64,000 nucleotides of DNA from Parvibaculaceae bacterium Mf 1.05b.01 (GTDB taxonomy: Bacteria > Pseudomonadota > Alphaproteobacteria > Parvibaculales > Parvibaculaceae). The stretch covers positions 2,136,245 to 2,200,244 of the forward strand of contig BAOK01000001.1 of NCBI GenBank assembly GCA_000509225.1, given 5' to 3'. Under the pieces are notes generated by a model, which searched no databases, was not told the DNA's origin, and worked only from the letters and a program-made list of their open reading frames with translations. Positions 51,254 to 59,427 of this stretch are shown here, in pieces (position 1 is the stretch's first letter; each line of letters opens with the position of its first letter). A program made the translations under genes and the position numbers.

Positions 51254-51709
51254 ATGACCAGATCGAAAGAAGACCTTCTATCCGAGCTCACCCGTTTTTA
51301 TGGCACTGACCCCAACATGCCATCCGCCGCCCAGTGGGCTCATTTGTTTGACCTGCCTGCCGACGCCCCTCTTGCAGCCGTGAATCATGTGAAGCTCCGA
51401 GACCAGGCGCAGTACGCGCCTGGTGAAAAGGAGCCTGCAGCAACCGGGTTAGAGGCAATGATGCGGTACAGTTCGGTCAGCACGCTGCGGGCTGCAGCTG
51501 TTGGCGGCGCGTTCCTTCTCACCGGCTTCCACCAGGGCGCCATTATCGGCCCGGCGACGGACTGGGACCTCATCATCGTTGGGCACTTCCCAACACCTGC
51601 CGCCTACCTTTCCCTGTTTGTCGACCCGGACTATCAGGCGGCATTCCATCATCGTCGCGCCGCTGTCGACACCTGGCGCGCTGTTCTTTCAACGGGCAAC
51701 GCTGCGTAA
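51254..51709 (+). CDS. DUF1330-like dimeric alpha/beta-barrel protein
   Basis: 151 residues. The C-terminal half, DWDLIIVGHFPTPAAYLSLF then VDPDYQAAFHHRRAAV, follows the ferredoxin-like alpha/beta pattern of DUF1330 and related dimeric barrel proteins, in which a conserved aromatic/acidic pair lines a pocket. The N-terminal MTRSKEDLLSELTRFYGTDP is an added helix. GGAG six bases before 51254 selects this ATG over the one at 51248. It is the first gene after the TetR operator, 78 bases ahead of the acyl-CoA dehydrogenase, but its reaction is unknown. Confidence 0.62.
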   Translation: MTRSKEDLLSELTRFYGTDPNMPSAAQWAHLFDLPADAPLAAVNHVKLRDQAQYAPGEKEPAATGLEAMMRYSSVSTLRAAAVGGAFLLTGFHQGAIIGPATDWDLIIVGHFPTPAAYLSLFVDPDYQAAFHHRRAAVDTWRAVLSTGNAA

Positions 51710-51729
51710 AGAACCCATCGCTCGCCAGT

Positions 51730-51769
51730 GCCTGAATGGTTGGGTAGAATGGACCCAACCATTCAAGGC
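51730..51769 (+). repeat. Strong stem-loop in the acyl-CoA dehydrogenase leader
   Basis: TGAATGGTTGGGT and ACCCAACCATTCA pair over 13 bases without mismatch around a 7-base loop, extending to GCC/GGC past one bulge. It lies 19 bases before the ATG, ahead of the ribosome-binding site AGGAG. There is no U-run, so it is more likely an RNA structure, pausing site or operator than a terminator. Confidence 0.65.
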
Positions 51770-51787
51770 ATTTAGGAGACTGCGCCC

Positions 51788-52987
51788 ATGGACCTCTCAA
51801 CCACACAAGAAGATGATGCTTTTCGCGCGGAGGTGCGCAGCTTCCTGGAAGACACCCTGCCACAAGATGTGAAAGAGGCGCCGTCTGTCGGGGTTGCGAT
51901 TGAAAAGCCGCTTCTAAAAAAGTGGCACAAGATTCTCGCGGACAAAGGCTGGGCAGCCCCTCATTGGCCCGTCGAACATGGCGGTACAGGTTGGACCATC
52001 ACCCAGAAGCACATCTGGGATGAAGAAGTGAGCCGTGCCAGTGCGCCGCGCCTGATGGCGTTCGGCCTCTCCATGGTGGGGCCTGTCATCTATGCATTCG
52101 GCAATGAGGACCAAAAAGCACAGCATCTTCCAGGCATCCTGAATGGCGATGTCTGGTGGTGCCAGGGCTATTCAGAACCGGGGTCCGGTTCTGACCTCTC
52201 ATCTCTCAAGACAAAAGCCGTCCGCGACGGTGATGACTACATCATCAATGGTCAGAAGATCTGGACCTCTTATGCTCATGAAGCTGATTGGATTTTCTGC
52301 CTCGTGCGCACAGACGATAGCGGCAAGCAACAGGAAGGCATCAGCTTCGTCCTGATCGACATGAAAACGCCGGGTGTTGAAGTGAAGCCCATTGTCTCCA
52401 TTGACGGCCTCCATCACCTGAATGAAGTGTTCTTCACTGATGTCCGCGTCCCTGTGGCAAATCGCATCGGCGAGGAAGGCAAAGGCTGGACCTATGCCAA
52501 GTTTCTGCTGGTGAATGAGCGCACAGGCATTGCCGGTGTTGCCCAATCCAAAATGGCCGTCGACCGTCTAAAATCCATTGCCAACACGGAGACCAATGGC
52601 GATGGAGAACCGCTCTGGGCGCAGGACGGTTTCCGCCGCAAACTGTCAGAGATTGAAGTGAAGCTTCAGAGCCTTGAATATACGGATCTGCGTATCCTCG
52701 CAGACGTGGCCACGGGCAAAGACGCAGGACCTGAAAGCTCAATCCTGAAAATTATCGGCTCGGAAGTGCAGCAGGAATTAGCAAGCCTCACCGTTGAGGC
52801 ATTGCAGCATTATGCGCTGCCCTCTCACGTGGATGATCTGGAAGGGCGGACAAATCAGGAGCCCGTGGGTCCTGACTACTCGCTGCTTCCTGTCGTCAAT
52901 ATGGCGTTTGGGCGCGCGTCGTCCATCTATGGTGGCTCCAACGAAATCCAGCGCAATGTGATCGCGAAAGCAGTGCTGGGGTTTTAA
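51788..52987 (+). CDS. Acyl-CoA dehydrogenase
   Basis: 399 residues, FAD-dependent, introducing the alpha-beta double bond into acyl-CoA. WCQGYSEPGSGSDLSSLKTKAV and WTSYAHEADWIFCLVRTD form the acyl-CoA/FAD middle domain; the C-terminal FGRASSIYGGSNEIQRNVIA holds the FAD contact. At the point where medium-chain enzymes carry the catalytic Glu (Y-E-G), this has Y-G-G, so the base must be elsewhere, as in the FadE-like enzymes that act on bulky or steroid substrates. The next gene, an SDR, is convergent. Confidence 0.88.
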   Translation: MDLSTTQEDDAFRAEVRSFLEDTLPQDVKEAPSVGVAIEKPLLKKWHKILADKGWAAPHWPVEHGGTGWTITQKHIWDEEVSRASAPRLMAFGLSMVGPVIYAFGNEDQKAQHLPGILNGDVWWCQGYSEPGSGSDLSSLKTKAVRDGDDYIINGQKIWTSYAHEADWIFCLVRTDDSGKQQEGISFVLIDMKTPGVEVKPIVSIDGLHHLNEVFFTDVRVPVANRIGEEGKGWTYAKFLLVNERTGIAGVAQSKMAVDRLKSIANTETNGDGEPLWAQDGFRRKLSEIEVKLQSLEYTDLRILADVATGKDAGPESSILKIIGSEVQQELASLTVEALQHYALPSHVDDLEGRTNQEPVGPDYSLLPVVNMAFGRASSIYGGSNEIQRNVIAKAVLGF

Positions 52988-53002
52988 CGCCCCAGTAGAG
53001 CC

Positions 53003-53902
53003 TTATTCGCCCATGCCCTGATCGGGTCTGCGGTCCTTCATCATTTTCTCGACAATGGGGCCGAGTTTGGCCGGGTCGAAGCGGGCGTTCTGTTCCACCA
53101 TGGGTCCCCGGTGCCAACCTTCATAGACGCAGAGCCGACCGCGCATGCTCTCAAACACCTGCCCGGTCACATCTTTCGACTCTGAACTGCCAAGCCAAAC
53201 ACAGATCGGCGCAATATTGCCGGGATCACGGGGGCTCCAGGTGCCCTCCGGCACCTCTTCCGGTGGTGGCCCCAGATCTTCTGTCATGCGTGTCAGTGCG
53301 CCGGGCGAAATCGCATTCACTGTAATGCCGTAACGCATCAGTTCTTTGGCGGAGATCACGGTCATGGATGCAATACCAGACTTTGCTGCGCCATAATTTG
53401 ACTGTCCCTGATTGCCGAACAGGCCGGAGACACTGGTGGTGTTAATGATGCGGGCGTTGTTTGTTTCGCCTGCTTTTGCCCGCTCCCGCCAATAGGCAGA
53501 TGCGTGGCGCATGGGACAGAAAGTGCCACGCAGATGCACGCGGATCACCGCGTCCCATTCATCGATCGACATGTTGACCAGCATGCGGTCGCGCAGGATG
53601 CCCGCATTGTTGACGACAACATCCAACCCACCGAATGTATCAATGGCTTGTTGGATCATTGCGCCGGACTGATCCCAGTCGGCGACGTCTGCGCCGTTGG
53701 CAATCGCCTCGCCGCCTATGGCGCGAATTTCTTCCGCCACCTCTTCGGCCGCACTGACATCTTTGCCCCCGCCGGCGCGGTCACCACCCAGATCATTGAC
53801 CATGACCTTGGCGCCTTGTCTCGCAAACTCCAGACAATATTCCCGCCCGATGCCGCGGGCCCCACCCGTGACAATGACACTGCGTCCTTCACAAATACCC
53901 AT
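53003..53902 (-). CDS. Short-chain dehydrogenase, hydroxyacyl-CoA type
   Basis: 299 residues, a classical SDR with extended C-terminus. TGGARGIGREY binds the cofactor, NNAGILRDRML follows strand 4, and the catalytic triad Ser-Tyr-Lys is in NTTSVSG and YGAAK. The size and the NDLGGDRAGGGKD insertion after strand 2 are found in SDRs of peroxisomal multifunctional-enzyme type (D-3-hydroxyacyl-CoA dehydrogenase). With the acyl-CoA synthetase 38 bases upstream on the same strand it fits beta-oxidation of a long or cyclic acyl chain. Confidence 0.84.
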   Translation of the reverse strand: MGICEGRSVIVTGGARGIGREYCLEFARQGAKVMVNDLGGDRAGGGKDVSAAEEVAEEIRAIGGEAIANGADVADWDQSGAMIQQAIDTFGGLDVVVNNAGILRDRMLVNMSIDEWDAVIRVHLRGTFCPMRHASAYWRERAKAGETNNARIINTTSVSGLFGNQGQSNYGAAKSGIASMTVISAKELMRYGITVNAISPGALTRMTEDLGPPPEEVPEGTWSPRDPGNIAPICVWLGSSESKDVTGQVFESMRGRLCVYEGWHRGPMVEQNARFDPAKLGPIVEKMMKDRRPDQGMGE

Positions 53903-53940
53903 GACATCCTCCCATAATTTTCAGATCAGTTTGATTTTCC

Positions 53941-55527
53941 TCAGATAGATTTGCCGTGGCCTTCCCAGTAAGGCTCGCGCACTTGCCGGCGCACAATTTT
54001 GCCTGTGGGCAGACGCGGCAAATCGTCGGCAAAATCGATGGAGCGCGGGCGCTTGTAACCAGGCAGATGCTCCGCGGCGAAGGTAAGCAAATCATCCTTG
54101 GTCGCCTGGGAGGCTTCTACGCCTTCTTCCAGCTGGATGACGGATTTCACTTCCTCACCCCATTCCTCGTTCGGAACGCCGATGGTCGCCACATCGGCGA
54201 CCGCTGGATGACGGAGAAGTTCCTGATCCACTTCAGCCGGATAGATGTTGACGCCGCCGGAGATGATCACCTCTGCCGACCGGCCCGTCAGAAACAGGAA
54301 CCCGTCCTCATCGACGTAGCCCATGTCTCCCATGGTGTAATAGTTGCCACGATAGGCGCCGTCGGTCTTCTCCGGTGCTTTGAAATACTCAAACCGCCCT
54401 GTTTCGGGTGCTTTGAAATATATGGTGCCAATCTCGCCCGCAGGTATTTCAACACCCGCATCGTCCTGAACTTCAACAGTGACGCCTTCCAGCGCACGGC
54501 CGACTGTCCCGCGCTTCGTGAGCCATTCTTCTGACTCCACAAATATTCCGCCGCCTTCGGTCGCCGCATAATATTCATAGACTACGTTGCCGAGCCATTT
54601 GATCGTATCCTCTTTCACATGAACCGGACAGGGCGCTGCTCCGTGCAGAACCCAGCGCAGGCTGGAGACGTCATAGCTGTTGCGAACATCATCGGGTAGC
54701 GAGAGAATTCGATGCAGCATGGTCGGGACCACATGGGTGTGAGTGACTTTGTACTGGGCCACAAGCTTCAGCGTTTCTTCCGCATCCCACTTGTCCATCA
54801 AGACCACACCTACGCCGGACATCAAAGGGAAGTTGAGATTGAGAGCCAGCGGCGCTGCGTGATAGAGGGGCCCTGTTGAGAGCGCCACGTCTTTTGTAGG
54901 GTCAAAGGCGGCAGTCTCTCGCAGCTTGACGAGCAATGGGGAGACAGGTGGCGCAGCTTTCCGATAAACACCCTTGGGATGGCCCGTCGTGCCTGACGTG
55001 TACAGCATCTGAGTGCCTGCCGTTGGATCCTCAATATTGTGGGCTGGCTCTGCATCCAGCGCATCATCGTACGAAGTGAATCCCTTGATCTCTCCTGCTA
55101 CGGCAAGTTTCTGAACCAGATGGGGCGACATGGCGGAAGCTTCTGCGGCTTTCTCGGCAAATCGCGCGTCGGCGATGAAAGACTTCGCCTCGCAGTTTTC
55201 GACAATGTAGCCGATCTCTTCTGCGGTCAGGTGCCAGTTGATCGGGGTGAGGCGCATGCCACATCGGGAGACAGCTATACAAGCCTCAACGAACTCCGGC
55301 CGGTTGGCACAGAGAAGCGCGACTGCGTCACCTTCTTTCAGCCCTGCGCTGCGCAACGCTCGCACGAGCTGATTGGACCGCGCATTGAGGTCGGCATAGG
55401 TCCGGTCACCGAGCGGCGAGAGAATGGCTGGGCGATCCGGCGCGGCTTCCGCGTGGAGGGCGATCACCATGCCGCAGGCGGCGGCCTCCTCCGGTGTCAT
55501 AGAAAGCTTTACGGTAGATGCTGTCAT
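53941..55527 (-). CDS. AMP-forming acyl-CoA synthetase (fatty-acid/steroid type)
   Basis: 528 residues, two-domain adenylate-forming enzyme. Motif I is MLYTSGTTGHPKGVYRKAAP, the gate YYAATEGG, then YTMGDMGYVDEDGFLFLTGR, and the C-terminal PTGKIVRRQVRE with the lysine needed for adenylation. It activates a carboxylic acid with ATP and CoA. The ATG at 55527 has GAGGAT before it; the further upstream open frame is not needed. First of an operon with the SDR. Confidence 0.9.
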   Translation of the reverse strand: MTASTVKLSMTPEEAAACGMVIALHAEAAPDRPAILSPLGDRTYADLNARSNQLVRALRSAGLKEGDAVALLCANRPEFVEACIAVSRCGMRLTPINWHLTAEEIGYIVENCEAKSFIADARFAEKAAEASAMSPHLVQKLAVAGEIKGFTSYDDALDAEPAHNIEDPTAGTQMLYTSGTTGHPKGVYRKAAPPVSPLLVKLRETAAFDPTKDVALSTGPLYHAAPLALNLNFPLMSGVGVVLMDKWDAEETLKLVAQYKVTHTHVVPTMLHRILSLPDDVRNSYDVSSLRWVLHGAAPCPVHVKEDTIKWLGNVVYEYYAATEGGGIFVESEEWLTKRGTVGRALEGVTVEVQDDAGVEIPAGEIGTIYFKAPETGRFEYFKAPEKTDGAYRGNYYTMGDMGYVDEDGFLFLTGRSAEVIISGGVNIYPAEVDQELLRHPAVADVATIGVPNEEWGEEVKSVIQLEEGVEASQATKDDLLTFAAEHLPGYKRPRSIDFADDLPRLPTGKIVRRQVREPYWEGHGKSI

Positions 55528-55632
55528 TCGATCCTCCCCGATCCCTTGACCCATATGTCTAATTTTTATAGTTGCTGGGGATATTGGACGGTCTAGTCTG
55601 GCCGCCGTCAAGCTCAAGCCCCCGGAGTCTCC

Positions 55633-56697
55633 ATGTCAGCGTCCCAAACCAGCCGCTCAGCAGCCCTGATCGCCTTTGGCTCAATAGTCTTTCTCGCGGG
55701 AGCCCACGCTGCCGAGCAGGACAAGCCGGACACGTCAAGACAATGGGCATTTGGCACGGTGCAGGTCGAAAACGACCTATTTGCGAATGCCGCCAATACA
55801 GACAGGCACTATACCAACGGCCTGCAGGCATCGGTCCTGTCCCATCCGCTGAACCTGACCGGCTGGCAAAAAGAGGTTGCGACAGCCCGCGTCCCGTTTG
55901 GTCTTGATGATGCACGTCCGACCTCCCACCGGGTGGGATTGGCGCTCGGCCATTCGATTTTCACGCCGGACGACACGGACGTCGTCGGCCTTCTTGCATC
56001 CGACCGTCCCTATGCGGCCTGGCTGCATCTCACCTTCACACTGCAGACCCTCTGGGCGACAGATGGGCACGGCACCTTTCAAGACCAATGGAAGTTCGAT
56101 GTTGGCGTGGTCGGCCCTGCGGCTGGAGGCGAATTTGTCCAAAATAATTGGCATCAATTAATCGGTGCTGATGAGGCTGCTGGCTGGGACAATCAACTCC
56201 GGAACGAACCAGGTGTTAACGTCACCTTTGAACGGGCATGGAACAGTCCAGACCTCTCTCCCTCAGAGCTTGGTGGGTTACAGATTGACGGCATTCCCTA
56301 TGTCGTTGCCGCCCTTGGCAATGTTCAGACCTATGCCGGTGGTGGCGGCATCATTCGTATCGGACCAGACCTGCCGGACGATTTTGGCCCCGCGCGTATC
56401 TATCCAGGCGTTGGCGGCTCCGAACAGTTCACACCGTCAGAAGGTGGCATTGACTGGTATCTCTTTGCAGGGGCTGAAGGGCGCGTCGTCGGCCGAGATA
56501 TGTTTCTGGATGGAAACCTTTTTCGCGACAGTCACAGCGTGGATAAAAAATACTTTGTCAGCGACCTCAGGCTTGGCGCAGTGGCGATCTGGGGGCGGAC
56601 CCGCGTGAGCTTCACCCATGTCTATCGGACGAAGGAATATTCCCAGCAACCCAAGCCTGATCAGTTTGGTTCCATGACCGTCGGCTTCGCCTTTTGA
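55633..56697 (+). CDS. LpxR-like lipid A 3'-O-deacylase
   Basis: 354 residues with a signal peptide (ALIAFGSIVFLAGAHAA). The body is a beta-barrel of the DUF2219/LpxR family: VQVENDLFANAANTDRHYTNGL gives the Asn-Asp active-site pair and the Ca-binding Asp/Thr, DRPYAAWLHLTF is the second conserved strand, and GPAAGGEFVQNNWHQLIG supplies the catalytic His. It ends in FAF, the usual outer-membrane barrel terminus. LpxR removes the 3'-acyloxyacyl chain of lipid A. It is divergent from the acyl-CoA synthetase. Confidence 0.84.
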   Translation: MSASQTSRSAALIAFGSIVFLAGAHAAEQDKPDTSRQWAFGTVQVENDLFANAANTDRHYTNGLQASVLSHPLNLTGWQKEVATARVPFGLDDARPTSHRVGLALGHSIFTPDDTDVVGLLASDRPYAAWLHLTFTLQTLWATDGHGTFQDQWKFDVGVVGPAAGGEFVQNNWHQLIGADEAAGWDNQLRNEPGVNVTFERAWNSPDLSPSELGGLQIDGIPYVVAALGNVQTYAGGGGIIRIGPDLPDDFGPARIYPGVGGSEQFTPSEGGIDWYLFAGAEGRVVGRDMFLDGNLFRDSHSVDKKYFVSDLRLGAVAIWGRTRVSFTHVYRTKEYSQQPKPDQFGSMTVGFAF

Positions 56698-56758
56698 TTG
56701 CAATCGCTCCGCGCGATACACTCCGGTTTAACAAAGAAGAAATCGGGGATAGTCACAA

Positions 56759-58216
56759 ATGACTGCAATGCCAATCGGCCAAGCCATTGCCTTCTGGGCG
56801 GCAAAAGACGCTCACGCGCCTGCCATCACCCATGAAGGGCGCACGGTCACACGTGCTGAATTTGACGCGCGCACCAACAGACTGGCGCGTGCCTATGAAG
56901 CGCTGGGCGTTGTCGAAGGCGATTTGGTGACCATAGGACTGCCCAACAGCATTGAGTTCTATGAAGCGGCCTTTGCGGTCTGGAAGCTGGGTGCGACCCC
57001 CCAGCCGGTCTCCGCGAAACTTCCTCACGTGGAACGGCAGGCCATTATTGAAGTGGCGAACTCCAAACTCGTGATCGGAGCCGAACCTGGTGCCCATGGC
57101 GATTTCACCTGTCTTGCGGCGGGATATGAACCAGACGGCTCCCTGTCAGATGCCCCCGTTCAGACAAAAATCTCCAAACACTGGAAAGCACCCACCTCCG
57201 GCGGCAGTACGGGGCGACCCAAAATCATCGTGGCGGCGGAACCTGGTGTGTTTGACCCGGAAGAAGCACCGCTTGGTATGGAGGTGGACAAAGCGCAGCT
57301 GGTGCCCGGCCCGCTCTATCACAATGCGCCCTTCAGCTTCTCCTGCCGGGCACTTATCTGCGGCAACCACATCATCATCATGACGCGCTTTGATGCGGAG
57401 GAGACGCTGCGTCTTCTGGAAGAGCATCGTGTCGACTGGGTGATGATGGTTCCGACCATGATGCAGCGGATCTGGCGCCTGCCGGAAGAAGTCCGCACCA
57501 AGTACGATCTATCCGCACTGCGCATGGTGCTGCACCTGGCGGCTCCCTGCCCTGCCTGGCTTAAGGAAGAGTGGATCAACTGGCTGGGGGGCGAGCGCAT
57601 TCACGAACTCTATGCTGGCACCGAAGCACAGAGCGTCACCTGGATCACCGGCACCGAGTGGCTGGAGCACAAAGGGTCGGTCGGGCGACCGATGGCTGGT
57701 GGGCAGATGAAAATTCTGGATGAAAACCGTAATGAACTGCCCCCTGGAGAGGTAGGTGAGGTTTTCATGCGCCCGGACAAGGGACAGGGCACGACCTATC
57801 ACTATCTGGGTGCTGAACCCAAGGCCATTGAAGGTGGTTGGGAAAGCCTCGGCGACATGGGCTCCATGGATGAAGACGGATTCCTCTATCTCGCAGATCG
57901 GCAGACAGACATGATCCTCTCCGGCGGGGCCAATATCTATCCTGCTGAGACGGAAGCAGCCATTGATGCGTTTCCAGGCGTGCGCTCAAGCGCCGTCATC
58001 GGCCTGCCGGATGATGATATGGGCAATCTCGTCCACGGTATCATTGATGCGCCGGGCGGTATTGATGTCGACGCCTTGCAAGCGCACCTCGTCGAGACCC
58101 TGTCGCGCTACAAGATCCCACGCACATTTGAATTTGTTGATGCACCTGTGCGGGACGATGCTGGTAAGGTGCGCCGCTCGCAGCTTCGTGCTGAACGCAT
58201 CGCCCAAAAGCAATAA
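56759..58216 (+). CDS. AMP-binding acyl-CoA synthetase, bile-acid-CoA-ligase-like
   Basis: 485 residues. The phosphate loop reads TSGGSTGRPKIIVAAEPG, with the GGSTGRPK form seen in bile-acid and related CoA ligases rather than SGTTGxPKG. PGPLYHNAPFSFSCRALICG, LYAGTEAQSVTWITG and SLGDMGSMDEDGFLYLADR are further adenylate-forming motifs, and the C-terminal VRDDAGKVRRSQLR carries the adenylation lysine. With the first synthetase, dehydrogenase and SDR it suggests breakdown of a steroid-like or branched acid. It is 36 bases before the DUF819 gene. Confidence 0.86.
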   Translation: MTAMPIGQAIAFWAAKDAHAPAITHEGRTVTRAEFDARTNRLARAYEALGVVEGDLVTIGLPNSIEFYEAAFAVWKLGATPQPVSAKLPHVERQAIIEVANSKLVIGAEPGAHGDFTCLAAGYEPDGSLSDAPVQTKISKHWKAPTSGGSTGRPKIIVAAEPGVFDPEEAPLGMEVDKAQLVPGPLYHNAPFSFSCRALICGNHIIIMTRFDAEETLRLLEEHRVDWVMMVPTMMQRIWRLPEEVRTKYDLSALRMVLHLAAPCPAWLKEEWINWLGGERIHELYAGTEAQSVTWITGTEWLEHKGSVGRPMAGGQMKILDENRNELPPGEVGEVFMRPDKGQGTTYHYLGAEPKAIEGGWESLGDMGSMDEDGFLYLADRQTDMILSGGANIYPAETEAAIDAFPGVRSSAVIGLPDDDMGNLVHGIIDAPGGIDVDALQAHLVETLSRYKIPRTFEFVDAPVRDDAGKVRRSQLRAERIAQKQ

Positions 58217-58251
58217 TTGAGAAAAAATAATCGATAGATCAGGACGGCTTT

Positions 58252-59427
58252 ATGACTTCGTTGATTTCCCCAGACAATATCTACGCTCTACTGACCGTCT
58301 TCCTGGGCCTTGCTGCCTTCGGCTTCTGGTCGGAACGTACAAAGATCGGCCAGACATTGTCGGGAGTCATCCTGGTGATCCTGGCAGGCCTTGCACTTGC
58401 GAACTTCAGGATCATTCCCTTCTCCGCACCGTTCTACGATCTGGTCTGGGGCTATGCGGTATCGCTTGCGATCCCGCTCCTTCTCTTCCGGGCGGACTTC
58501 AAGAAAATCCTGCCTGCCACGGGACCGATGCTGATCAGCTTCGTGATTGCGGCCATTGGCACGGTCCTGGGTGTCTTTGTTGGCGCGTCACTCATAGACA
58601 TGGGCAGCAGTGGTGCAGACATTGCCGGAACCATCGGCGCCAGCTGGATTGGTGGCTCGATGAATTTCGCGGCAACCTCACAAGCGCTCGGCATGAATGA
58701 CGGGAGCCTGCTCAGCGCCATGGCCGCTGCAGACAGCGTTGGCGGTACACTCTTTCTGATGGTACTGGTTCTGTTGCCAGCGTCGCTTGCGGTCCGGCGT
58801 TTCTTTCCATCCAAAATCATGGAGGAGACAGCAAGCGTTGAAGGTGGCGCGGTCGATCATGGATCCAAAGAGCTCAACATGGTGCATATCGCGCTCTTCC
58901 TGTCGGGCGCTGCGCTCTGCTGTTTCCTGGGATATGGCACAGCAGCACTTATTGGCGGATGGGGTGCAGACCAGGGGATTGGCTGGCTCGCTGACTTCAG
59001 CCGCTACGGCGTTCTGTTCATCACCATCTATGCGCTTCTCGTTGCGAACCTGTTTTCTTCCAGAATCGAGCCCATGAGCGGCGATTTCCCGCTCGGCATG
59101 TTGTTCATGTATGTCTTTTTCGGCGTAATGGGCGCCGGCGCTGACGTGATGGCCATGATTGATCGTGCGCTCCCGATTTTCGGCTTTGTCGGGATTATGG
59201 CGAGCGTTCACCTGCTGGTCGTTCTTACAGCAACCAAACTCTTCAAGATCGATCTGGCTGAAGCGCTCATCGCGTCGAACGCCGTGGCACTGGGCCCAGC
59301 TCCGGCAGCGGCACAGGCCGCCGCACAAGGCTGGAAGCCCCTTGTTACGCCAGGCGTCATGCTTGGGGTTCTGGGCTATGCCACCGCCAATTTTATCGGC
59401 GTTGCGATGGCGGGATGGCTCTCTTAA
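58252..59427 (+). CDS. DUF819-family membrane transporter
   Basis: 391 residues with about eleven membrane segments. GTIGASWIGGSMNFAATSQA is the conserved central motif of DUF819 (YjcL-like) proteins, repeated in the second half around VALGPAPAAAQAAAQGW. The family is thought to be a cation-coupled transporter but its substrate is not established. It is 36 bases below the acyl-CoA synthetase and may export or import a pathway acid; its stop overlaps the GH42 gene stop by four bases in convergent orientation. Confidence 0.8.
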   Translation: MTSLISPDNIYALLTVFLGLAAFGFWSERTKIGQTLSGVILVILAGLALANFRIIPFSAPFYDLVWGYAVSLAIPLLLFRADFKKILPATGPMLISFVIAAIGTVLGVFVGASLIDMGSSGADIAGTIGASWIGGSMNFAATSQALGMNDGSLLSAMAAADSVGGTLFLMVLVLLPASLAVRRFFPSKIMEETASVEGGAVDHGSKELNMVHIALFLSGAALCCFLGYGTAALIGGWGADQGIGWLADFSRYGVLFITIYALLVANLFSSRIEPMSGDFPLGMLFMYVFFGVMGAGADVMAMIDRALPIFGFVGIMASVHLLVVLTATKLFKIDLAEALIASNAVALGPAPAAAQAAAQGWKPLVTPGVMLGVLGYATANFIGVAMAGWLS

